Origin: Curtobacterium sp. 9128
GTDB lineage: Bacteria; Actinomycetota; Actinomycetes; Actinomycetales; Microbacteriaceae
Assembly: GCF_900086645.1 (NCBI RefSeq)
Contig: NZ_LT576451.1
Location: 1,426,001 to 1,490,000, forward strand
Reading direction: 5' to 3'
DNA: 64,000 bases
Shown here piece by piece: positions 58,428 to 64,000 of the stretch. Every line of letters begins with the position of its first letter. Position 1 is the stretch's first letter. Both the position numbers and the translations under genes were made by a program. The notes under the pieces are model-generated. The model saw only the letters and a list, made by a program, of their open reading frames with translations. It was not told the origin of the DNA and did no database searches.

Positions 58428-59675
58428 GTGACCGACACCAGCGCTCCTCCCCAGGCCCCCACGCTCGCCGACATCGAGGCTGCGCGGGAGACCATCGCGG
58501 GCGTGGCGCGCGTGACCCCGATGGAGACGTCGCAGTTCCTCGCGGAGCTCCTCGGGTCGCCCGTGCACCTGAAGTGCGAGAACCTGCAGCGCACCGGCGC
58601 GTACAAGGTGCGCGGGGCGTACAACCGCCTGTCAGCGCTGACACCAGAGCAGCGCGCGAAGGGCGTCGTCGCCGCCAGCGCCGGCAACCACGCCCAGGGC
58701 GTCGCCCTCGCCGCCCGTGAGCTCGGGATCCCGGCGACGATCTTCACGCCGGTCGGCGTCGCCCTGCCGAAGCTGCAGGCGACCCGGCACTACGGGGCCG
58801 AGGTCGTCCTCCGCGGCCACTCCGTGGAAGAAGCGCTGTCGGCCGCCAAGGACTTCGGCGCCCGCACGGGTGCCGTGTTCATCCCGCCGTTCGACCACCC
58901 CGACGTCATCGCCGGGCAGGGCACCCTCGGGCTCGAGATCGTCGACCAGGTGCCCGACGTCGACACGGTCGTGGTCCCGATCGGCGGCGGCGGCGTCATC
59001 GCCGGCATCGCCATCGCGGTGAAGGGACTCGCCGAGCGTCTCGGTCGCACGATCCGCGTGATCGGCGTGCAGGCGGCCAACGCCGCGTCCTACCCCGACT
59101 CGCTCGACGCCGGGGAGCCGGTGACCATCCAGACCACGCCGACGATCGCGGACGGCATCGCCGTCGCCCGCCCCGGCGAGCTCAACTTCCCGATCATCCG
59201 CGACCTCGTCGACGAGATCGTCACGGTCTCCGACGACGACGTCGCCCGGGCGCTGCTCGTGCTCCTCGAGCGCGCGAAGCTGGTCGTCGAGGCCGCAGGC
59301 GCGGTCGGCGTGGCAGCGATCATGGCCGGCGCCGTCAAGGACACCGGTCGGACCGTCGTGCTCCTGAGCGGCGGGAACATCGACCCGCTCATGATGGAGC
59401 GCGTGATCACCCGTGGTCTCGTCGCCGCGTCTCGCTACATCGGCATCCGGATCATGCTGCCGGACCGCCCCGGGCAGCTCGCCCGGGTCTCCCAGGTCAT
59501 CTCCGACGCAGGCGCGAACGTCGTCGAGGTCCTGCACACCCGGCACGGGCAGGGGCTCGTCATCAACGAGGTCGCCCTCGACCTGTCGATCGAGGCCCGC
59601 GGCCCCGAGCACGCCGAAGAGGTCATCCAGCGGCTCCACGAGGCGGGCTTCCGCCCGGAGCAGTTGCTGCACTGA
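58428..59675 (+). CDS. ilvA: Threonine ammonia-lyase
   Basis: IlvA deaminates threonine to 2-oxobutyrate, either for isoleucine synthesis or for catabolism. The 415-residue PLP enzyme has its lysine at K60 in TGAYKVRGAYNR, the glycine loop SAGNHAQGVALAA, the phosphate loop IGGGGVIAG and SGGNIDP. The C-terminus is one ACT-like domain (PGQLARVSQVISDAGANVVE), as in the short biosynthetic/catabolic form common in actinobacteria. GGGGGA is close before the GTG at 58428. It converges on greA, with a long hairpin between. Confidence 0.95.
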   Translation: MTDTSAPPQAPTLADIEAARETIAGVARVTPMETSQFLAELLGSPVHLKCENLQRTGAYKVRGAYNRLSALTPEQRAKGVVAASAGNHAQGVALAARELGIPATIFTPVGVALPKLQATRHYGAEVVLRGHSVEEALSAAKDFGARTGAVFIPPFDHPDVIAGQGTLGLEIVDQVPDVDTVVVPIGGGGVIAGIAIAVKGLAERLGRTIRVIGVQAANAASYPDSLDAGEPVTIQTTPTIADGIAVARPGELNFPIIRDLVDEIVTVSDDDVARALLVLLERAKLVVEAAGAVGVAAIMAGAVKDTGRTVVLLSGGNIDPLMMERVITRGLVAASRYIGIRIMLPDRPGQLARVSQVISDAGANVVEVLHTRHGQGLVINEVALDLSIEARGPEHAEEVIQRLHEAGFRPEQLLH

Positions 59676-59706
59676 GCCTCCCGTCCGGCGCGGATCGCGC
59701 CCCGCA

Positions 59707-59746
59707 ACGAACAACGCGCCCCGTCAGGACGGGGCGCGTTGTTCGT
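59707..59746. terminator. Bidirectional terminator between ilvA and greA
   Basis: Nineteen-base arms (59707-59725 and 59728-59746) are exact complements around two bases, midway between the two stop codons. GAGCCTCCCGTCC (59674-59686) nearby is a family A half-copy. Confidence 0.88.
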
Positions 59747-59760
59747 GAGGGGGCGCGAGC

Positions 59761-60249
59761 CTACGGCTCGTAGCGCTCGACCTTCGTCACCTCGACGGCG
59801 ATGTCCTTGCCGTTCGGCGCGGTGTACGTCGTGGCGTCGCCGGCGCGGAGGCCGACGATCGCGGCGCCGACCGGGCTGACCGGGCTGTAGACCGTCAGGT
59901 CGGAGCCTTCGGCCACGATCTCGCGGCTGCCGACGAGGAACGTCGAGGAGTCGCCCGCGATGGTCGCCGTCACGACGGTGCCCGGCTCGACGGTGCCGTC
60001 GAACTCGGCTTCGCGGACGGTCGCCGTCTTCAGCAGGTTCGTGAGCACGCGGATGCGGGCCTCGATCTTGCCCTGCTCGTCCTTCGCAGCGTGGTAGCCG
60101 CCGTTCTCCTTGAGGTCGCCCTCTTCGCGCGCGGCCTCGATGCGGCGGGCGATCTCGGCACGGCCTTCGCCGCTCAGCTCCTCGAGCTCCGCCTGGAGGC
60201 GGTCGAACGCCTCCTGCGTGAGCCAGGTGGCCTGCGTGTCGTTGCTCAT
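59761..60249 (-). CDS. greA: Transcription elongation factor GreA
   Basis: GreA enters the RNA polymerase secondary channel and stimulates cleavage of backtracked RNA. The 162-residue protein has the N-terminal coiled coil (FDRLQAELEELSGEGRAEIA, then AAREEGDLKENGGYHAAKD). The two acidic tip residues are present in EEGDLKEN. The C-terminal domain reads TVEPGTVVTATIAGDSSTF and SPVSPVGAAIVGLRAGD. AAGGGA precedes the ATG at 60249; a TTG three codons upstream is less likely. Confidence 0.96.
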   Translation of the reverse strand: MSNDTQATWLTQEAFDRLQAELEELSGEGRAEIARRIEAAREEGDLKENGGYHAAKDEQGKIEARIRVLTNLLKTATVREAEFDGTVEPGTVVTATIAGDSSTFLVGSREIVAEGSDLTVYSPVSPVGAAIVGLRAGDATTYTAPNGKDIAVEVTKVERYEP

Positions 60250-60277
60250 GAAAGTCAATCCCTTCGGCCATGAAAGA

Positions 60278-60306
60278 ACGAGACCGACCGGAGCGGTCGA
60301 TCTCGT
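60278..60306 (-). terminator. Terminator of the DUF4307 gene
   Basis: On the minus strand ACGAGATCGACC and GGTCGGTCTCGT form a 12-pair stem (one G-U pair) with a five-base loop, followed by TTCTTTC. It lies between the DUF4307 gene and greA. Confidence 0.75.
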
Positions 60307-60324
60307 CAGGCGAATCAGGGCAGT

Positions 60325-60840
60325 CTAGGGAACCCAGCAGGTGTGGATCAAGCCGGTCACGCCGCGTGTCGTGGTGTTCACCTCGGTCGAGATCGACCGC
60401 GAGCGCTCGGTGGCGGCGGGCAGCGACACCGTCTTCCAGCCGACGATCGTGTACGACTTGTCGAGCACCTGGACGGCGCACTCGGCCTTCGTGCCCGGAT
60501 CCACCGACACCTGCGAGTGCACCACGGCCTTGTGTGCCGAGAGGATCTCGTAGCCGACGTCCTCGGTGTCGAGGCCGTGCGAGGTCTGCCCTGGGCCCGC
60601 CCAGATGACCCAGGCGCCGAACACGACGACGATCGCGGCCGCCGCGGCGATGGCGATCGTGCGGGTGCGACGGGTGCGCCCGGGGGTGCGGCCGTAGCGG
60701 TCGTCGAGGGTGGCCGTGGTGGTCGGGCCAGACGCGGTCGGGCCAGACGGGGTCGGGTTCAGCTGTTCGGACAGTTCGGGGCTCCCGGGGTGATTATCCT
60801 GATCCCAGGGTAGTTCACGCTCTCCGTGCGCCACCCGCAC
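60325..60840 (-). CDS. DUF4307 membrane protein
   Basis: The protein matches DUF4307: a region LDDRYGRTPGRTRRTRTIAI, one membrane helix (IAAAAAIVVVFGAWVIWAG), and an external domain with VGYEILSAHKAVVHSQVSVD, ECAVQVLDKSYTIVGWKTV and the ending LIHTCWVP. Two extracellular cysteines could pair. Function is unknown. The start is uncertain: the GTG at 60840 gives 171 residues, but the first 40 are low complexity. A promoter-like stretch (minus-strand GATAAT near 60797) lies inside, so translation may begin later. It is divergent from mca and upstream of greA. Confidence 0.78.
   Translation of the reverse strand: MRVAHGERELPWDQDNHPGSPELSEQLNPTPSGPTASGPTTTATLDDRYGRTPGRTRRTRTIAIAAAAAIVVVFGAWVIWAGPGQTSHGLDTEDVGYEILSAHKAVVHSQVSVDPGTKAECAVQVLDKSYTIVGWKTVSLPAATERSRSISTEVNTTTRGVTGLIHTCWVP
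60794..60800. promoter_or_regulatory. Divergent -10 region between the DUF4307 gene and mca
   Basis: TTATCCT on the plus strand and AGGATAA on the minus strand share this AT-rich site. Plus transcription would lead into mca about 85 bases later. Confidence 0.35.
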
Positions 60841-60890
60841 CCCCGATGCGCGCGACGTGCATCCCGATCGCCAGCAGTGAGGAACGTCCG

Positions 60891-61781
60891 GTGCCCTACC
60901 GCCTGATGGCCGTGCACGCCCATCCCGACGACGAGTCGAGCAAGGGAGCGGCCACCTCGGCGAAGTACGTGGCCGACGGCGACCAGGTCCTCGTGGTCTC
61001 CTGCACCGGCGGCGAGGCCGGCGACATCCTCAACGACCACCTCGGCGAACCCGCGACGAGCCACGCGCACCGCGACATGGCCGGCTACCGCCGCGGCGAG
61101 ATGGCCGCTGCGCAGGCGGCACTCGGCATCGACCACGTCTGGCTCGGCTACCACGACTCGGGACTGCCCGACGCCGAGCAGGGCGAGACCGTGCGACCCG
61201 GCACGTTCTCCACCGTCCCGCTCGAGTACAGCACCGAGGCCCTCGTCCGCGTGATCCGTCGGTTCCGCCCGCACGTGCTCGTCACCTACGACGAGAACGG
61301 CGGGTACCCGCACCCCGACCACATCCGCACGCACGAGGTCTCCGTGGCCGCCTGGCGCGATGCCGCCGACCCGACGAAGTACCCGGAGGCCGGGGAACCC
61401 TGGTCGATCTCGAAGCTCTACTACGAGCGCACCATGAACCCGCGCCGCTTCACCGCGTTCTACGAGGCCCTCAAGGAGCGCGAGCCGGAGAGCCCGCTCC
61501 TCGAGCAGCTCGGCGAGTGGGTGGAGCGGTTCGCCGACCGGCCCGACCTCGCGACGACGCACGTGGACGTGCACGAGTACTTCGACGCCCGCGACGCCGC
61601 ACTCCGTGCGCACGCCAGCCAGGTGCCGCCGGACAGCCCCTTCTTCTACTGGCCGAACGACCTCCTCGCGACGGTGTGGCCGACCGAGGACTACCAGCTG
61701 GTGGAGGCACGCGTGCCCACCGACCTGCCGGAGTCCGACCTCTTCGCGGGGATCCCACCGGAACAGGACGTCAACGCGTGA
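60891..61781 (+). CDS. mca: Mycothiol S-conjugate amidase
   Basis: Mca cleaves mycothiol conjugates so that toxins leave as mercapturic acids, a detoxification route found only in actinobacteria. The 296-residue zinc enzyme has the LmbE-type motif HAHPDDESSKGAAT (H11, D14 and K18). The lysine distinguishes Mca from the biosynthetic deacetylase MshB. The later motif TYDENGGYPHPDHIRTHE and the ending PTEDYQLVEARVPTDLPESD also fit. The start is a GTG with GAGGAA upstream. A small membrane protein gene overlaps its stop. Confidence 0.94.
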   Translation: MPYRLMAVHAHPDDESSKGAATSAKYVADGDQVLVVSCTGGEAGDILNDHLGEPATSHAHRDMAGYRRGEMAAAQAALGIDHVWLGYHDSGLPDAEQGETVRPGTFSTVPLEYSTEALVRVIRRFRPHVLVTYDENGGYPHPDHIRTHEVSVAAWRDAADPTKYPEAGEPWSISKLYYERTMNPRRFTAFYEALKEREPESPLLEQLGEWVERFADRPDLATTHVDVHEYFDARDAALRAHASQVPPDSPFFYWPNDLLATVWPTEDYQLVEARVPTDLPESDLFAGIPPEQDVNA

Positions 61782-62059
61782 GCACCATCGCGGCAGTACT
61801 CGCCGCCACCCCGAGCCCCAGCCCGACCTCGGCCGTCCCCGACGTGGACGTCACGCCGGGGGTCGCCGGGTTCATCGCGATCGCGGTCATCGCGGTCCTG
61901 ACGATCCTGCTCGTGGTGGACATGACCCGCCGCATCCGCCGCACCCGCTACCGCGCGGAGATCCGGGAGCGCCTCGAGGCCGAGGCCCGTGGCGAGGACG
62001 TCGGCGGCGCCGACGAGCCGGGCCGCACCGACGTCGCGGACGACACCGAACGCGGCTGA
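61778..62059 (+). CDS. Small single-helix membrane protein after mca
   Basis: The 93-residue protein has a short external Pro/Ser/Thr-rich start (ATPSPSPTSAVPDVDVTPGV), one helix (FIAIAVIAVLTILLVVDM) and a charged cytoplasmic tail (RRIRRTRYRAEIRERLEAEA). The GTG overlaps the mca stop by four bases (GTGA), so it is made with Mca. Small membrane proteins are often found at this place in actinobacteria; the function is not known to me. Confidence 0.82.
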   Translation: MSTIAAVLAATPSPSPTSAVPDVDVTPGVAGFIAIAVIAVLTILLVVDMTRRIRRTRYRAEIRERLEAEARGEDVGGADEPGRTDVADDTERG

Positions 62060-62076
62060 CGGGACCGGTCACCGGC

Positions 62077-62116
62077 CTGGAGGCACCTGCCGGACCCCGC
62101 CACGAGCCTCCCGTCC
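62077..62116. repeat. Family A copy, imperfect, after the mca operon
   Basis: CTGGAGGC (62077-62084) and GCCTCCCGTCC (62106-62116) form a degenerate copy. The right half, CGCCACGAGCCTCCCGTCC, is identical to that at 33490-33508. Confidence 0.65.
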
Positions 62117-62139
62117 GCCGTTCCGCGCCTGGCGAGCCG

Positions 62140-62225
62140 AATCGCGCGTAGGAGGCCGAATCGCGCGTAGGAGGTCGAATCGCGCGTAGGAGGTCGGAAG
62201 TTCCGGCCTCCTACGCGCGATTCGG
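62140..62225. repeat. Family B repeat locus 4: three exact-length tandem units plus hairpin
   Basis: AATCGCGCGTAGGAGGCCG (62140-62158) is followed by two identical AATCGCGCGTAGGAGGTCG units (62159-62177, 62178-62196). An inverted copy, CCTCCTACGCGCGATT at 62207-62222, closes a hairpin with the last unit. It lies 24 bases after the family A copy. Confidence 0.9.
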
Positions 62226-62284
62226 CTTCCTCCTGCACGCGTTGTCGGAAGGAACGCGCGCGGTGCCGAGCTCGTCGTGCGCGG

Positions 62285-63025
62285 TCAGCGGACAGGGTGC
62301 AGGGCCACCAGCAGGATGCCGACCCACTGCGCGGCGAACGCGGCGACCGTCAGCGCGTGGAAGACCTCGTGGAACCCGAAGACCGTCGGGGACGGGTTCG
62401 GCCGCTTGAAGCCGTAGACCAGTGCGCCGACGACGTACGCGAGCCCGCCGGACAGCACGAGCACCGTCATCGGGACGCTCGCCGCGAAGAGCTGCGGCAG
62501 GATCCCGAGCGCCGCCATGCCGAGTGCCAGGTAGAGCGGCACGTAGAGCCAACGTGGTGCGCCGATCCAGAACACCCGGAACGCGATGCCGAGGAGCGCG
62601 CCGCCCCACATCACCCAGAGCACGACGAGCATGAGCGTGTGCGGCAGGGCGCACACCGCCACGGGCGTGTACGTGCCGGCGATGAGCAGGAAGATGTTCG
62701 TGTGGTCGATCCGCTTCAGGACCTTCTTGACCACCGGTCCCCACGGGAAGCGGTGGTAGGTCGCGGAGACGCCGAACATGATCAGCGACGTGGCCATGAA
62801 CACGGCGGACCCGGCCTTCGCGGCCGGACTCGCAGCGAGCGAGACGAGCACGATGCCCATCGCGATGGCGAACGGGAACGTGCCGAGGTGGATCCAGCCA
62901 CGCCAGGCCGGACGCGGCTCGACGGCCGACGCGGTTGCCTGCGACGCTTCCTCCGCGGCCTCGTCCGCCGCTTCCTCCGTGAACGGGACGTGGGGGAGGG
63001 TGTCGCTGTCCCGGTCGTGCTGCAT
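62285..63025 (-). CDS. trhA: Hemolysin III / PAQR family membrane protein
   Basis: The 246-residue protein has seven membrane segments in the hemolysin III (PAQR) pattern. Conserved residues are in RGWIHLGTFPFAIAMGI, SATYHRFPW, KRIDHTNIFLLIAGTYTPV and the ending GFHEVFHALTVAAFAAQW; the histidines suggest metal binding. TrhA in E. coli and Bacillus affects membrane energetics and fluidity. The N-terminus has an acidic alanine-rich tail (EEAADEAAEEASQATASA). The ATG at 63025 has GGAGG directly before it and minus-strand TATCGT (63037-63032) six bases upstream. Confidence 0.93.
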   Translation of the reverse strand: MQHDRDSDTLPHVPFTEEAADEAAEEASQATASAVEPRPAWRGWIHLGTFPFAIAMGIVLVSLAASPAAKAGSAVFMATSLIMFGVSATYHRFPWGPVVKKVLKRIDHTNIFLLIAGTYTPVAVCALPHTLMLVVLWVMWGGALLGIAFRVFWIGAPRWLYVPLYLALGMAALGILPQLFAASVPMTVLVLSGGLAYVVGALVYGFKRPNPSPTVFGFHEVFHALTVAAFAAQWVGILLVALHPVR

Positions 63026-63031
63026 CCTCCG

Positions 63032-63037
63032 ACGATA
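63032..63037 (-). promoter_or_regulatory. -10 box (TATCGT) before trhA
   Basis: The spacer of six bases to the ATG is itself GGAGG-like, so the gene may be leaderless or use a very short leader. Confidence 0.4.
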
Positions 63038-63088
63038 TGTCCGGCCGGCACCCGGACGGCTGGGAGTCCGCACCGAGGAGCCGTGCAC

Positions 63089-63094
63089 TACAGT
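63089..63094 (+). promoter_or_regulatory. -10 box (TACAGT) of a leaderless uppS promoter
   Basis: TACAGT is six bases before the GTG at 63101. Confidence 0.5.
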
Positions 63095-63100
63095 CGTTGC

Positions 63101-63886
63101 GTGACCGGCAGGCTGGGACGGGAAGGACGCGGGATCCTCTACCGCGCCTACCAGCAGCGCATCCGGAAGCAGATCGACGGTGCGCCGACGCCGAAGCACG
63201 TCGCGATGATCGTGGACGGGAACCGCCGCTGGGCGAAGCAGCTCGGCCTCGAGACCGCCGCGCACGGACATCGGGCAGGCGCGGCGAAGATCCCCGAGTT
63301 CCTGACCTGGTGCGAAGACCTCGACGTGCAGGTTGTCACGCTCTACCTGCTGTCGGCGGACAACCTCAAGGGCCGCGGCGGCGACGAACTCCAGGAACTC
63401 ATCGGCATCATCGCGGCGCTGGCCGATCGCCTGTCGCGGCAGGGCACGTGGCGTGTGCAGCACGTCGGGTCGAACGACGGTCTTCCGGACGAGCTCGTCG
63501 CGGCGCTGTCGGAAGCGGAAGCCAGGAGCGCCGGCAACACCGGGCTGCACATCAACCTGGCGGTGGGGTACGGCGGCCGGCGTGAGATCGCCGACGCCAT
63601 GCGCAGCATCGTCCGCGCGCACGGAGAAGGCGGTGGGACGCTCGACACCCTCGCCGAGGTCCTGACGCCCGAGCTCATCGGCGACCACCTGTACACGCAG
63701 GGGCAGCCGGACCCTGATCTGATGATCCGCACCTCGGGGGAGCAGCGCCTGTCCGACTTCATGCTGTGGCAGAGCGCGCACAGCGAGTTCTACTTCGTCG
63801 AGGCGTTCTACCCGGACCTGCGCGAGGTCGACTTCCTCCGGGCCGTACGCGACTTCGGGCGTCGGTCGCGGCGCTTCGGCGGCTGA
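63101..63886 (+). CDS. uppS: Isoprenyl transferase (undecaprenyl/decaprenyl diphosphate synthase type)
   Basis: This cis-prenyltransferase builds the polyprenyl diphosphate carrier for cell wall precursors. The 261-residue protein has the catalytic aspartate D39 in MIVDGNRRWAKQLG, AAHGHRAGAAKIPEFLTWCE, LYLLSADNLKGR, GGRREIADAM and the ending PDLMIRTSGEQRLSDFMLWQ, SEFYFVEAFYPD. Chain length cannot be predicted. The GTG start fits the leaderless box. It is divergent from trhA with 75 bases between. Confidence 0.96.
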   Translation: MTGRLGREGRGILYRAYQQRIRKQIDGAPTPKHVAMIVDGNRRWAKQLGLETAAHGHRAGAAKIPEFLTWCEDLDVQVVTLYLLSADNLKGRGGDELQELIGIIAALADRLSRQGTWRVQHVGSNDGLPDELVAALSEAEARSAGNTGLHINLAVGYGGRREIADAMRSIVRAHGEGGGTLDTLAEVLTPELIGDHLYTQGQPDPDLMIRTSGEQRLSDFMLWQSAHSEFYFVEAFYPDLREVDFLRAVRDFGRRSRRFGG

Positions 63887-63936
63887 GGCCTCGACGCGCG
63901 TTCCGGCGTCGATTCGGGTGCTGACCCGGGTCCCAG

Positions 63937-63942
63937 TACACT
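63937..63942 (+). promoter_or_regulatory. -10 box (TACACT) before the last, cut-off gene
   Basis: TACACT lies 33 bases before the GTG at 63976, leaving a short leader with GAAAGGTG. Confidence 0.45.
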
Positions 63943-63975
63943 CACAGGGTTCTGTTCCTGTGAAAGGTGTCCGCT

Positions 63976-64000
63976 GTGACCACGATCGACGAGTACGCCG
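63976..64000 (+). CDS. Start of an unidentified gene, cut by the window edge
   Basis: A GTG follows GAAAGGTG (63962-63969) at a good distance, and the eight complete codons read MTTIDEYA. The promoter box at 63937 supports a real gene start. Eight residues are too few to name the product. Confidence 0.6.

Noticed and set aside
57029..58747. N-terminal extension of the YcaQ-like protein by several hundred residues
   Set aside because: The extension is antisense to the AI-2E transporter and ilvA, has no conserved sequence, and the family N-terminus begins at the ATG at 57028.

Overview
The window looks like a chromosomal segment of a high-GC actinobacterium of the family Microbacteriaceae, most likely a plant-associated genus such as Curtobacterium. 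This is inferred from the very high GC content, the mycothiol enzyme Mca, the gene order eno-divIC-DUF501, the L25/Ctc-Pth-Mfd block, and many genes for plant sugars. No database search was possible. I see no integrase, transposase, phage gene or CRISPR array, and base composition is even throughout.

Layout. 1-3150: the end of a GH31 glycosidase, a ROK repressor and a polyol-type dehydrogenase. 3409-8265: an MFS transporter, glmU, prs and a PrmC-like methyltransferase. 8315-14934: a membrane molybdopterin oxidoreductase, a small membrane protein, gnd, a SHOCT protein and a NarL-type two-component pair. 14942-15193: a decayed Doc toxin gene that has lost its active site. 15248-27574: a uronate catabolic regulon. 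It has lacI-uxaC on the minus strand and, divergently, an ABC sugar importer without its own ATPase, two TIM-barrel epimerases, a Gfo/Idh oxidoreductase, a fructuronate reductase and a ManD-type mannonate dehydratase, all with 1-4 base overlaps except one gap. 27616-31529: a coiled-coil hypothetical protein, a second two-component pair and an exported protein. 32058-33452: a polyol-type MFS permease.

33837-46616 is mainly housekeeping: rplY, pth, mfd, nhaA, mazG, hisS, eno, divIC, DUF501 and a type II NADH dehydrogenase. A short-armed tRNA with a UAA anticodon follows. 46768-64000 holds a fatty acid desaturase, a ThrE-type exporter, an acyl-CoA ligase, an Ig-like membrane protein, LemA, an HtpX-like protease, a YcaQ/AlkX-like glycosylase, an AI-2E family transporter, ilvA, greA, a DUF4307 protein, mca, a hemolysin III protein, uppS and the first bases of another gene.

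The most unusual content lies between genes. Family A is a palindromic element with arms around GGACGGGAGGC/GCCTCCCGTCC, at the 3' ends of many genes. Family B is a 19-bp unit (AATCGCGCGTAGGAGGTCG) in short tandem runs, with an inverted copy that forms a long hairpin. Every family B locus lies 20-45 bp from a family A copy, so the two form a composite repeat. Two other local repeat clusters lie at 10694-10862 and 43776-43848. Between mazG and hisS there is a strongly structured segment with a good minus-strand promoter, a candidate small RNA.

Many genes appear to be leaderless. A -10 hexamer of the form TAnnnT or CAGGAT sits 6-7 bases before the start codon, with no ribosome binding site. I used this pattern to choose several starts.
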